Assembly (NCBI GenBank): GCA_012845835.1
Contig: JABAKD010000020.1
Location: 6,427,915-6,491,914, forward strand
Direction of reading: 5' to 3'
Length of the DNA stretch: 64,000 nucleotides
From: Undaria pinnatifida
Taxonomy: Eukaryota > Sar > Phaeophyceae > Laminariales > Alariaceae
The notes beneath the pieces were generated by a model, which had not been told where the DNA came from, did not search any database, and was given only the letters and a program-made list of their open reading frames with translations. Both the position numbers and the translations under genes were made by a program. Positions 46,301 through 51,864 of this stretch are shown here, one piece after another; position 1 is the stretch's first letter, and every line of letters starts with the position of its first letter.

Positions 46301-49300
46301 TTGCGCGAGGTGCTTGCGTCGCTGCTGTCGCCGCAAGCACCGGTGGCACTGCTAGTGCTGTCACTGCTGCCATCGGGAGTTCAAGCGCGTCCGGAAGGCG
46401 GGAAAAGAGCCAGCGAACTACGGTAAACACGCCGTCCTCCGCCACCATCCGCAGCAGAGGGGAATGCGCCGACTGCATGTTCCCCACCACCACCACCACC
46501 ACCACCACCATCACCATCACCACCACCATTACCACCACGGCCCAGGGAGCCAGTGCGGGAAATTTTTAGAAGTACAGGCGGCAGCCAACATAGAGGGCGG
46601 GAAAAGAAAGCGTTAGGAGTCGGGAGTGAACCAGGGGGCGACGCCAAGGCGTCGAATTCCGAGCATGTATCGAGAATCGGCGCAAGCAACGGCACTCGAA
46701 AGCGATTAAGGCTAAAATTCATTATGGCATGAAAGGCGGCGAAGCCGCCACAGACGATGGCCTTCCATCCACTATCTCCGCCTCCTCCTCTAAAGACCGG
46801 TGACAATGGAAAGCCGATAGTATGGCCAAAACTTCACAACCTTTATTTTTTAGGGATGATTCGGTGAAAGATTCCGGGTAACATCGCCATGTGGTTGAAA
46901 CTTTTTTTTTTTCTGGCTCTTTTTTTGGTCATGCGGTCCAACAGGTCAACTTGTCCCTTTTTCATGCCTTGATCAACATTGTTCACCAAACACGATTGAC
47001 CTTCGATCTCGAGATAGAGGCAACCCACGATCACTCCTCTTCGTTCCGGACAAGGTCACATGAGTGCAGGTGACAGCGCTGAAGAGTTCCTCTTGATCCA
47101 TGCCCTAGGGCGTGAGAGATTGCTTGTGTGTTGTCGGGTGGTCTTCCGTAAAATTCGCTCAAAGTTCCATTTTATGCCCGTTGGGAGACGATAAAGAGTG
47201 TTGGTCTCAGCTTTTTACACACCAGCCGCCAAATGTGTTTTTAACAGAAGCTTGATCGCGCCCGCGACAAATCACCGGCCGTAGAGTGAGCACTGTACAC
47301 CAAGGGAGGTCGGAGCCCCCAACGAGCTCGCCACAGTCAAAGTTGACGGCGCTGTCGTTGATTTCGTCAAACGAAGTGTGTGGAGCACACGAAAACACGC
47401 CGAGTCTAATCCAAAATTTGCATGAGAATTTTTCAAGCAGATTTTGGCCAAGATCGCCGCGAGAAATCATTTTTTTCCGGAAAATTGGAAAGTTCCAACA
47501 AACAATTATACAAAATTGGACCCATAGGCAACCACCCAGCAGCAGACCTAGCTTCCTGGTCGCGCGGGTCTTGGAGGGCAGTTTTTACGCTCTCTAGTTT
47601 GCCGACGGCTATGTGGTGGTCCGCAGATCAGCACAAACAAAAAAAAAATCGAAAAGCGGCGCAGCCGCGCATCTGGCTTGTTTTGGGTCCGTTTTGGGTC
47701 CAGGTGGGGGTTAGGGTGAGGGCTAGGGTTAGGGGTCGGGTTGGTCTACGCCCGCACCACGAACCTACCAAGAAGTGCTTCCTACCTCGCAAACGCGAAC
47801 AGCCCACCGCCCCAAAGGTCCGCGCGACCAAAACGCTAAGTAAGCTCCCGTCCAGGCAAAGTATGGCTGGGATCCTCGGGAACTTTAAACGTTTCGCCTT
47901 CCATTGTCACCGGTCTAAGACCTATATATATGACAATGGAAGCCGATAGCTTGGCCAATTTTCTTCCAAACCTTTTTTTGGGGTTATTGGCGGAAAAAAT
48001 CCCGGCAACGTCACCATGCATGGGGGAAGAACATTTTTCTTCTTTTCTGGCTTTTTTTTTGCCATGCGGTCCAACAGGCCAACTTGTCTGTTTTTCATCA
48101 AGCCTTGATCAACATTGTCCAACAAACACGACGGACCTTCGATCTCGAGATAAGAGAAAACCCATTACCACTGTTCTTCGCTCCAGACAAGGTCACATGA
48201 GTGTAGATGACAGCGCTGAAGAGTTCATCTCGATCCATGACCCAGGGCGTGAGAGGTTGTTTGTGTTGTCCTGCGGTCTTCCGTTACATCCTCTCAAAAT
48301 TCCGTTTTTCGCTGCGTTGGGAGACGATAGAGAGGTTTTGCCTCAGTTTTCTACACACCAGCCGCCAAATGTGTTTTTAACAGAAACCTGATCGGCGCCC
48401 GCCACAAATCACCGGCCGTAGAGTGAGCGCTGTACACCAAGGGGGGGTCGGAGCCCCTAACGAGCTCGCCACGTTCAGAGTTGACGACGCTGTCGTTGAT
48501 TTCGTCGAATGAAGTGTGTGGAGAACACGAACTCACGCCGCATCTAATCCAAGATCTGCTTGTGAATTTTTGAAGCAGATGTTGGCCAAGATCGCCGCGA
48601 GAAATAGTTTTTTCCGGAACTTGGGAAATTAAAAAACAACTACAAAAATGGGCCCATAGGCGACCGTCCAGGCAAAGTTTGGCTGGGATCTTCGGGAATC
48701 TTAAAGTTTTGGCCTTCCATTGTCACCGGTCTAAGCCCTTCCATGTACCAGGTATATTTTTTCGCTGCAAGTCGAAAAAACGTTACAACCACCAGAAGCA
48801 GGACAGATGATTGGCCGCCGGGAACCGTCCACCCAAGCTAATCACACACCACCACCGACACCAACTACTGTTGTAACACCACCTAAGCCACTCGAAGGTA
48901 GAAGGCGCACCAAAAGTTGTAACATTTATACCGCTGCAGTACGCCACATCATTGGAGGCGACCAGTCAACAAGGGCTGCCACATACCCACGCACGAAACA
49001 TGTGGTACTCACTAAACGGGAGTGCGAGCTCGGAAACATATGGGGACCAGGCCGCCCTAGATAAGTTTTGCCAGAGCAGTAATGATATTTTTGCATAACG
49101 ATTGCCTCCTCCAGATGTCGTCCAACAGAAAGGGCAAAACTTTCCTCGATTAAAAGGAAAAACAACACACCCATACCGACAGAAGGGATACGGGGTACCA
49201 TAAAACTCACCATCTGGTCAAGATTGGCCATGCATGTCTGTAGGACTTCCCACACGACCTCGTCGGGAAGCCATGTGCCCGCGCCCCCCTCCAAACACCC

Positions 49301-51264
49301 CACTAGGACCTGCATGATGCGCGCTCGCACCGCCTCGTCGTGCCCCTGGTGAGTCTCCTCGAACCTGCACCCAATAAGCGCTTCCACCAGTTCTCCCACA
49401 GCTTCGGAGGCGTGCACGGAGTCTTCATCTGTGGGGTTTAAGGTTTGGAGTTTTCAGATTTTTTTTTGCCTTTCCACGGTTTCATGGTTTTATGGTGTCA
49501 TGATTTTGTTTAATGGTTTCACTATTTCACTGTCAGCACCGGCATCGTGTAGGGGCGTGAATGTAGCCATTCCCCACGAAATGATGGGGAAGGGGGCGCT
49601 GAGGTAATCGCGGTGAGGTCTGCGGCGCACTAGGGAGGTTGTTACGCTAAGCAAAGTTATTTCTTGGGAACGCCGTGATACAGCAGCGGCATCGTGTATA
49701 ATACGGCACGGGGCTGGGGTGCCGTGCTTGCGCGAGACGTGCCAAGTGTCAAGTAAATTAACAACGAGTAGTAGATACGGCTGTGTTTTGGACTGAATTC
49801 TTCAGAGGTGGAAGAGAAAGACGGAACACAAACGAAAAGAAAGTGGAACAAAACTCCTCCGACGACGTTGTAGTGTTAGCCTATGAGCGCATTCCCGCTA
49901 GCACACAAGGTTTAATATTCGATGAGCCCCACCTACTAGGCGCTGGCCCAGAAACACCTGCAGCGACCTCAACGCGGCATCCGTCAGGAGGCCGTTCGCC
50001 TCCCGCGACCGCACCACAGCTAGAAACGGCAGCACCAGCTCGAGCGTACTAAATCCGGAGAGATCTAACCATGAGAGACGTCGTGCGTTGGCAGGGGTTG
50101 GGGCGGCGCGGGGGTGGGTGCGCATATACTTTCAATACATGCAATCGTAAACCAGGTACCAGGTGGAATATACCGTATACACTGAGGGGAGCCCGTGAGT
50201 GAGGATGATGGGGCTGATTGGATGAAAACATTATTGGGGAGGAGAGAGGGACATGTCTGGGAGGAGGGGGGTTGATTTCAAGCTCAAAACGCGGAATAGT
50301 GAGTGAAGAATGGATACGTACAGCTGGCCGTGTAGAAGTTGGACATACCAGGTCATACCACAGGTATCTCGTACGTACAGAGTACCAGTAGTAGTTTACT
50401 CGTACACAACAATACGAGTGTTTCGGCGCATCAATTAGACCGAACGCAGAACACATGTCACAAATCATCCTCGGCAGCCAGCAGCCAGCAGCGAGGAGAG
50501 CAGAGAGCGATGAGCGTGGAGAAAGGAAAGCGGAGAGATGACGGTCGGATTCCCCTATTATAACGAACCAATCAACCAGATGAGGATCTCAACCTGATGT
50601 GAATATAATATTAATAGTAAACAGGTTTCCATGCATGCAGTATCATTCCAGGCACCATGTAGCACGAAGCGACATCTCGGTCTAGACTTCACAACTCTAA
50701 CAAAGAATTCCCGCTTACCGTCGTTGGGCCAACTCCTGACGGACTCTCTGAGTGTCTTCAAGTCTCTCGTCAGGGCGCTTTCTTCTCCAACTGAGCCATC
50801 CTGTCCGCCCCACCCGACAGCCGAGATACGGAACGAGAAATAAGCGCAGCGAGGAAAAATCACCACTCACAACTCAGAAAAATCGGCGAGTATTTCGTAC
50901 ATACGTAGGGGTATCATAGAAATACTCGTATAGAGAACGAGATTCGCATTGAAGGAAGATCAACACCATCCACTTTCGTTGCCAGCTAGGGGTGTCGAAC
51001 TCGTTAGACTTTAGTCATACGCTCGAGATAACCTAGAGCCTGCGCATGAGCCCGATCCCGAAGCCGTGCTAGGTGACAGGCACAGAGGTGGTCGTCATCA
51101 CCCCGCACTGCTGTACGAGGAACGCTCCGACGGCAAAAAAAACAAAAACTTACCTCGCTGATAACGATCGATTGCGAGACCGTGGCGAACCGCGCGTTGC
51201 GCCTGAGCGCATCGAGTACGCTCTGAACCTCGCAGAGCACATCCCTGCGAGCCTGGCGCCGCAT
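25193..51264 (-). CDS. GBF1: GBF1/GNOM-type large ARF guanine nucleotide exchange factor, 24-exon gene
   Basis: Large ARF-GEFs of this family load GTP onto ARF GTPases at Golgi/ER-Golgi membranes and so start COPI coat assembly. Exons, transcript order: 51264-51154, 50800-50719, 50064-49933, 49428-49211, 46472-45820, 45060-44982, 44195-43962, 42777-42694, 41891-40647, 37995-37903, 36730-36516, 35999-35831, 35130-35047, 34515-34165, 33740-33396, 33059-32668, 32134-31778, 30045-29938, 29206-28768, 28481-27780, 27170-26428, 26309-26213, 25571-25443, 25336-25193. Every junction is GT-AG with matching phase; the total is 7,206 nt (2,401 aa). The domain order DCB-HUS-Sec7-HDS1-HDS2-HDS3 is seen through motifs such as NYDCD (HUS box), FRLPGEAQQIDR and IMLNTDLHNPN. 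The protein is longer than human GBF1 (about 1,860 aa) or GNOM (about 1,450 aa) because of low-complexity insertions. A GBF1/GNOM assignment is favoured over BIG by the DCB and HDS sequences. Least certain are the exon 21/22 junction and the last exon. Confidence 0.93.
25443..25571 (-). CDS. GBF1: ARF-GEF exon 23 (HDS3)
   Basis: FLCSIETLLGSEGR and VTGLTAVLGEMRRAGFF match the end of HDS3 (..L..ME.Y......L.EA+PE.LKN.LLVM...G.). Acceptor CTTTTCAG, donor GTGGGT, phase 0 at both ends. Confidence 0.78.
26213..26309 (-). CDS. GBF1: ARF-GEF exon 22 (HDS3)
   Basis: VLKSFLKHLSALRRAGEF followed by EEVWRR matches the HDS3 pattern L..K.FLQHL..L.....F..LW. The acceptor is placed at CTCGAG because it fits phase 2; CTACAG 8 nt upstream would need phase 0. 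Donor GTAAGT, phase 0. Confidence 0.72.
26428..27170 (-). CDS. GBF1: ARF-GEF exon 21 (HDS3 plus disordered insertion)
   Basis: LDDLAENVSPEVLQEV and VFPLG correspond to the HDS3 helix ending in ...VLFPLL. The rest is Ser/Gly/Ala-rich, with a His- and Cys-containing patch and an acidic EEDGFELVEAPDD stretch. The 3' end is uncertain: the next HDS3 piece is in another frame, bridged here by a GTGAGT donor in very G-rich DNA next to a 10-base homopolymer. Confidence 0.75.
27780..28481 (-). CDS. GBF1: ARF-GEF exon 20 (HDS3)
   Basis: The acceptor GCGACACAG opens ELLPVEGMTACVSTF. LFAAAALDLLMVLHARLP and DAWVIILRALSLGSRSGER with HALQLLTK match the HDS3 pattern (ALDLL..LH.R...W..LL..L..L..D.R..VR..AL..L). 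A Gly-rich spacer lies between. The donor GTTTGT is weaker than the others. Confidence 0.88.
28768..29206 (-). CDS. GBF1: ARF-GEF exon 19 (HDS2-HDS3)
   Basis: EKAATGLLRIVSRLFFRP matches the family pattern V.KA..GLLRI..RL. LFESIAGHVSAAMRRLV, a Glu/Gly-rich insertion and GWGAVLAVLQACAGMGG (family: GW..I..LL......) follow. An alternative acceptor (GGCGAG) 21 nt downstream keeps frame. Phase 0 exit at GTGAGG. Confidence 0.88.
29298..29420 (-). mobile_element. LINE-like 3' fragment in ARF-GEF intron 18
   Basis: The minus strand encodes RPYVGGAQIRSRNGAPSQKG, then CVVNGQ. The segment is about 75% identical to 30099-30225 (shared GAGCACCGTTCCTACTCCTA on the plus strand). Only the tail of the element is present. 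Confidence 0.55.
29938..30045 (-). CDS. GBF1: ARF-GEF exon 18 (HDS2)
   Basis: It encodes EVLIAEIALRNRERVKLV, the HDS2 NRDR motif region (CLELL..I.L.NRDR...LW). The acceptor GTGCAG and donor GTGAGA fit phase 2 on both sides. It was found by homology and phase because it is short. Confidence 0.9.
30099..30941 (-). mobile_element. LINE-like retroelement C-terminal remnant in ARF-GEF intron 17
   Basis: From 30941 the minus strand gives SWNKVGWRSRKAWKDLGGN and FGGYTTKVKERIEVRERLAL, a stop, then GPMDHVKPPKLRFREGNLVL and SSRVEEEEDAQSSPCGN. Another frame near the end gives VGGVSIRSRNGAPSRRRC. The pattern of basic and acidic stretches before a degraded Cys/His patch resembles the post-RT region of non-LTR retrotransposons. 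It has stops and shifts, so it is dead. The class is inferred; the repeat relationship to 29298-29420 is direct. Confidence 0.5.
31778..32134 (-). CDS. GBF1: ARF-GEF exon 17 (HDS2)
   Basis: It contains QCVAQCRVQDLVGESRRL and ADALLALLRALIAIV, matching HDS2 (C....+F.ES+FL..ESL..L..ALI). A Gly-rich and poly-Ala segment encoded by CTG repeats follows. Acceptor CCGTAG and donor GTGAGT give a phase 2 to phase 2 exon. Confidence 0.87.
32570..32640. repeat. (CCCCT)n microsatellite in ARF-GEF intron 16
   Basis: About ten CCCCT units followed by a C homopolymer, 30-100 bp past the exon 16 donor. Confidence 0.85.
32668..33059 (-). CDS. GBF1: ARF-GEF exon 16 (linker)
   Basis: The strong acceptor CCCTTTTTTCTCAG opens YEPLETSPSVSGADSPGRG, followed by His- and Gln-rich runs and GYSTDED. 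Conservation is low, but the frame stays open between good splice sites and both phases fit (0 in, 2 out at GTAAGC). Confidence 0.7.
33396..33740 (-). CDS. GBF1: ARF-GEF exon 15 (HDS1-HDS2 linker)
   Basis: It encodes ALAESDEDHLEKRERDAF, a poly-Ala run and a Gly-rich run, ending with GGSILSWVLGRP. This corresponds to the variable linker before HDS2. The acceptor AAACAG sits about 30 nt from the nearest pyrimidine tract, so the exact start is less sure. Phase 0 at both ends. Confidence 0.72.
34165..34515 (-). CDS. GBF1: ARF-GEF exon 14 (HDS1)
   Basis: AFDKVLLLLCRFTGLL starts the exon (family: DLV..LCKFT.LL). An acidic Glu/Asp/Gly insertion follows, then ARTAALTAFGVAHRFGDHM and EGWVSLLLVIFAMRDLHLLP, the conserved end of HDS1 (T.F.IA...GD.+R.GW.N..D.I..L..L.LLP). 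Phase 0 at both ends. Confidence 0.92.
34570..34750. repeat. GTTAGC and ATCGGT microsatellite block in ARF-GEF intron 13
   Basis: Six-base units GTTAGC/GTGAGT and then TATCGG/TATCGT alternate for about 180 bp. The variant TATCGATAT recurs at 37780-37850. Confidence 0.7.
35047..35130 (-). CDS. GBF1: ARF-GEF exon 13 (HDS1)
   Basis: A 28-codon exon ending in ASVDLFLLLTKLSGHHGLQ, equivalent to the HDS1 helix ..C..GFL..AKIS.YHGL. Acceptor ACGGCAG, donor GTGTGT, phase 0. A long poly-G/poly-C tract follows in the intron. Confidence 0.85.
35754..35805 (-). repeat. Dispersed 50-70 bp repeat, copy 1 (inverted)
   Basis: The reverse complement contains CATGCATGGCCGTAGTCGTA followed by GACCATAGACCCTT, shared with 36886, 36990 and 45412. 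Confidence 0.6.
35831..35999 (-). CDS. GBF1: ARF-GEF exon 12 (HDS1)
   Basis: After Sec7 it encodes WQDLIRR and YDRDVLCACWPSVLKAAS, matching HDS1 of GBF1/GNOM (W..V......DRDMF....GP..AA.S). A Gly codon is split across the exon 11/12 junction. Donor GTGAGA, phase 0. Confidence 0.9.
36516..36730 (-). CDS. GBF1: ARF-GEF exon 11 (Sec7 C-terminal part)
   Basis: It encodes IMLNTDLHNPNIRPENRM, the conserved Sec7 motif 2 lining the ARF-binding groove, then DLPRDFLESVYASIREEPI, the last Sec7 helix. Acceptor CCACCCAG; phase 2 exit at GTGAGA. Together with exons 9 and 10 it makes a complete catalytic domain. Confidence 0.96.
36886..37060 (+). repeat. Dispersed repeat, two copies in ARF-GEF intron 10
   Basis: Copies at about 36886-36960 and 36990-37060 share CATGG(C/T)(C/T)GT..., then GTAAGACCA(C/T)AGACCC or GGACCATAGACCC. 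Each follows a G-rich run. Confidence 0.6.
37464..37640. repeat. (CCGAA)n pentanucleotide microsatellite in ARF-GEF intron 10
   Basis: At least 20 perfect AACCG units (about 37485-37595), flanked by decayed AACCA/AACCG units to about 37745. Reads as RTEPN on one strand and SVRFG on the other; not a gene. Confidence 0.95.
37903..37995 (-). CDS. GBF1: ARF-GEF exon 10 (Sec7)
   Basis: A 31-codon exon that reads TFAQRAFRDCLEA ... SPDVAYLLSFSV, the Sec7 helix between FRLPGEAQ and IMLNTDLH (family: FA..Y...N......D.AYVL.FS.). Acceptor TGTTGCAG, donor GTGAGG, phase 0 at both ends. Confidence 0.92.
39259..39690. repeat. Foldback (long inverted repeat) in ARF-GEF intron 9
   Basis: The left arm (about 39259-39430) contains ATCGACCGTCCAGCAGGCCC and GAGGGGCGCTGGTGGTGCAT. 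The right arm (about 39515-39690) holds diverged reverse complements, GCCTGGGCCAGCTGGACGGC and ATGCAACACCAGCGCCCCCC. The loop is about 85 bp. There is no transposase. Confidence 0.7.
40088..40216 (+). repeat. Three tandem 43 bp units in ARF-GEF intron 9
   Basis: Copies at 40088-40130, 40131-40173 and 40174-40216 begin AAGGCACCCTTTACTATTGC and end TTC(A/G)GCCATT. Differences are limited to a few bases. Confidence 0.9.
40647..41891 (-). CDS. GBF1: ARF-GEF exon 9 (HUS end, linker, first part of Sec7 with insertion)
   Basis: This is the largest exon, 415 codons. It finishes HUS (RSNLAELLVEAL ... ALRRLHKR), then runs through a Gly/Ser-rich linker encoded by (CCA)n DNA. Sec7 begins near protein residue 700 (REARRRKAALARG; LKLLQAEGVF; FLRTTPGLDKAAVGGYLGE). 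A charged, Lys/Glu/Gly-rich insertion of about 130 residues follows (roughly residues 766-898). Sec7 resumes with FHAEVLEAFVETFDF and FLEAFRLPGEAQQIDRI. The glutamate in PGEAQ (codon at 40676-40674, residue 937) is the catalytic glutamic finger. Confidence 0.94.
42694..42777 (-). CDS. GBF1: ARF-GEF exon 8 (HUS box)
   Basis: A 28-codon exon with VELYVNYDCDVK, the diagnostic HUS box (N[YF]DC[DN]) of large ARF-GEFs, after MILECLCDFMSEPTFL (family: ALE.LV.F...P.F...LY). Acceptor ATAG, donor GTGGGT, phase 0 at both ends. It is too short for routine ORF detection but unambiguous by homology. Confidence 0.93.
43962..44195 (-). CDS. GBF1: ARF-GEF exon 7 (HUS)
   Basis: VQFQLLFGAIFLRGLAQLK continues directly from exon 6 (family: LKVQLE.F....LR.L). 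A Ser/Thr/Ala/Gly-rich stretch follows, then VFRNRELE before the GTAGGT donor. Both ends are phase 0, 78 codons. Confidence 0.88.
44982..45060 (-). CDS. GBF1: ARF-GEF exon 6 (HUS)
   Basis: It encodes ALSIVRYLWGSLRVHLK, equivalent to the HUS stretch ...LF..LR..LKVQLE. The acceptor TTTCTTGCAG and donor GTGAGA fit; it enters in phase 2 and leaves in phase 0. Confidence 0.88.
45409..45480 (+). repeat. Dispersed repeat, copy in ARF-GEF intron 5
   Basis: GCATAGCCGTATTCGTAAGA followed by CCATAGACCCTCGCATCCCT matches the family at 36886, 36990 and 35754. Confidence 0.6.
45820..46472 (-). CDS. GBF1: ARF-GEF exon 5 (end of DCB, start of HUS)
   Basis: VRWLFSRLP ends the DCB domain. A long disordered Ala/Gln/Gly-rich linker follows, then CGLPCVVKVFGFLCSQLV and RVLCLRLMRTALAA, which match the GBF1/GNOM HUS start (YGLPC...F.FLC.L). 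The acceptor is ATGCAG and is unusual: a (GGT)n-type purine-rich repeat takes the place of a pyrimidine tract. The donor is GTGAGA, phase 2. Confidence 0.88.
46792..47918. mobile_element. Nonautonomous element with terminal inverted repeats, copy 1 (ARF-GEF intron 4)
   Basis: The left end is AGACCGGTGACAATGGAA. The right end TTCCATTGTCACCGGTCT (about 47901-47918) is its exact inverse. About 740 bp of the left part (46801-47540) is shared with 47930-48660. A segment of about 300 bp (47548-47848), with a TTAGGG-like run, occurs only in this copy. Shared short peptides (HMS...DSAEEF...GRER) suggest a decayed coding origin. Confidence 0.7.
47929..48735. mobile_element. Nonautonomous element with terminal inverted repeats, copy 2 (ARF-GEF intron 4)
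   Basis: It starts 10 bp after copy 1 in the same orientation and ends with the same TTCCATTGTCACCGGTCTAA. Its left tip is altered (a TATATATA stretch in place of CCGG). A 153-codon frame (47930-48391) includes MSVDDSAEEFISIHDPGRER and may preserve the ancestral ORF better than copy 1. Confidence 0.7.
49211..49428 (-). CDS. GBF1: ARF-GEF exon 4 (DCB core)
   Basis: It contains GCRFEETHQGHDEAVRARIM and LPDEVVWEVLQTCMANL, closely following the family pattern CRFE.TD..SDEVV..KILQVL ... L....VCE..Q.C. The acceptor is CCCCACAG and the donor GTGAGT, phase 0. A 2.7 kb intron holding two related mobile-element copies follows. Confidence 0.92.
49933..50064 (-). CDS. GBF1: ARF-GEF exon 3 (DCB)
   Basis: It encodes LELVLPFLAVVRSREANG, equivalent to the family motif L.PFL.VIRSE.T.GPIT. 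The acceptor TTAG with a split GAT codon gives a perfect phase match to exon 2. The donor is GTGGGG, phase 1. Confidence 0.88.
50719..50800 (-). CDS. GBF1: ARF-GEF exon 2 (DCB)
   Basis: It begins after CGGACAG (phase 0), encodes EESALTRDLKTLRESV, the second DCB helix (family: DPLL.SF..LK..L), and ends in phase 1 at GTAAGC. Confidence 0.85.
51154..51264 (-). CDS. GBF1: ARF-GEF exon 1 (start codon, beginning of DCB domain)
   Basis: The ATG at 51264 opens a frame containing LCEVQSVLDALRRNARF, matching the first DCB helix of GBF1 (EI..V..A.+RNARW). An in-frame TAG lies two codons upstream, which supports this start unless an upstream exon exists. The exon ends in phase 0 at a GTAAGT donor. Confidence 0.85.
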
Positions 51265-51468
51265 AGACTAGCCTAGCGTGAGGTAGAGACAGGGAAACTG
51301 AGAGAGAGAGTGCGGGAAGCGGAAAAAACTTGAACTCGATGAAGAACACATTTATTCTTCCCCTTACAAAAACGCCATATCATATAGTATAACTCCAACA
51401 ATTTCAATTTCGCAATATCACACTGACAGGACGCGTGCCCACTACTGTTACTATCTCTCTTCCTCGCC
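51265..51468. promoter_or_regulatory. Possible bidirectional promoter between ARF-GEF and divergent ORF
   Basis: 204 bp between the two start codons. A GAGAGAGAGAG tract sits at 51300-51311. The role is inferred from geometry alone. Confidence 0.3.
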
Positions 51469-51684
51469 ATGAGGATCTTTACGTTCCTTCTGTATGCGTG
51501 TATGCTGTCATATATTCCCGTGGCAAAGACCCTGGTCGTCGGTTGCGCAGGTTTAGAAGCTGCGCACCACGGAGCACGATATGTGAACAACGGTGCAGCT
51601 GCGTCGACGATGATGGCGAAACCATCTCAGCCCGTGCCTCGCAACATCAAGGACACCGTATCCTCCCTACGAGCTGCTGTACAG
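51469..51684 (+). CDS. Candidate first exon of a divergent gene with signal-peptide-like start
   Basis: The ATG at 51469 gives MRIFTFLLYACMLSYIPVAK, a hydrophobic signal-peptide or plastid-presequence-like start. It later has VPRNIKDTVSSLRAAVQ just before CAG|GTGCGC, a possible phase-0 donor. The last stretch faintly recalls the start of DUF1995-type plastid proteins. It lies 204 bp from the ARF-GEF start, head to head, as expected for a shared promoter. No second exon was found downstream, and the frame also runs on to 51864. Confidence 0.35.
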
Positions 51685-51864
51685 GTGCGCTCTGTCTTTG
51701 CGCTTGCGGCTGGTCCTGTTGGCGGCGTGCAGGTTTTGGCATCAATCGGGTGCCGTAGTAGCAGCGTGGACAGCTCCTTGCCGGAAGGGTTGGTGTGTCA
51801 CCTTGTCCTCAAGGAGTCACAGCAGAGCCAGTTGAAGTGGTCGACGGCGCATCTCCAGCATTAG

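Noticed and set aside
45820-46538. Poly-Val start (MVVMVVV) for ARF-GEF exon 5
   Set aside because: Comes from (GGT)n DNA; the ATGCAG acceptor just downstream fits the phase and the DCB alignment.
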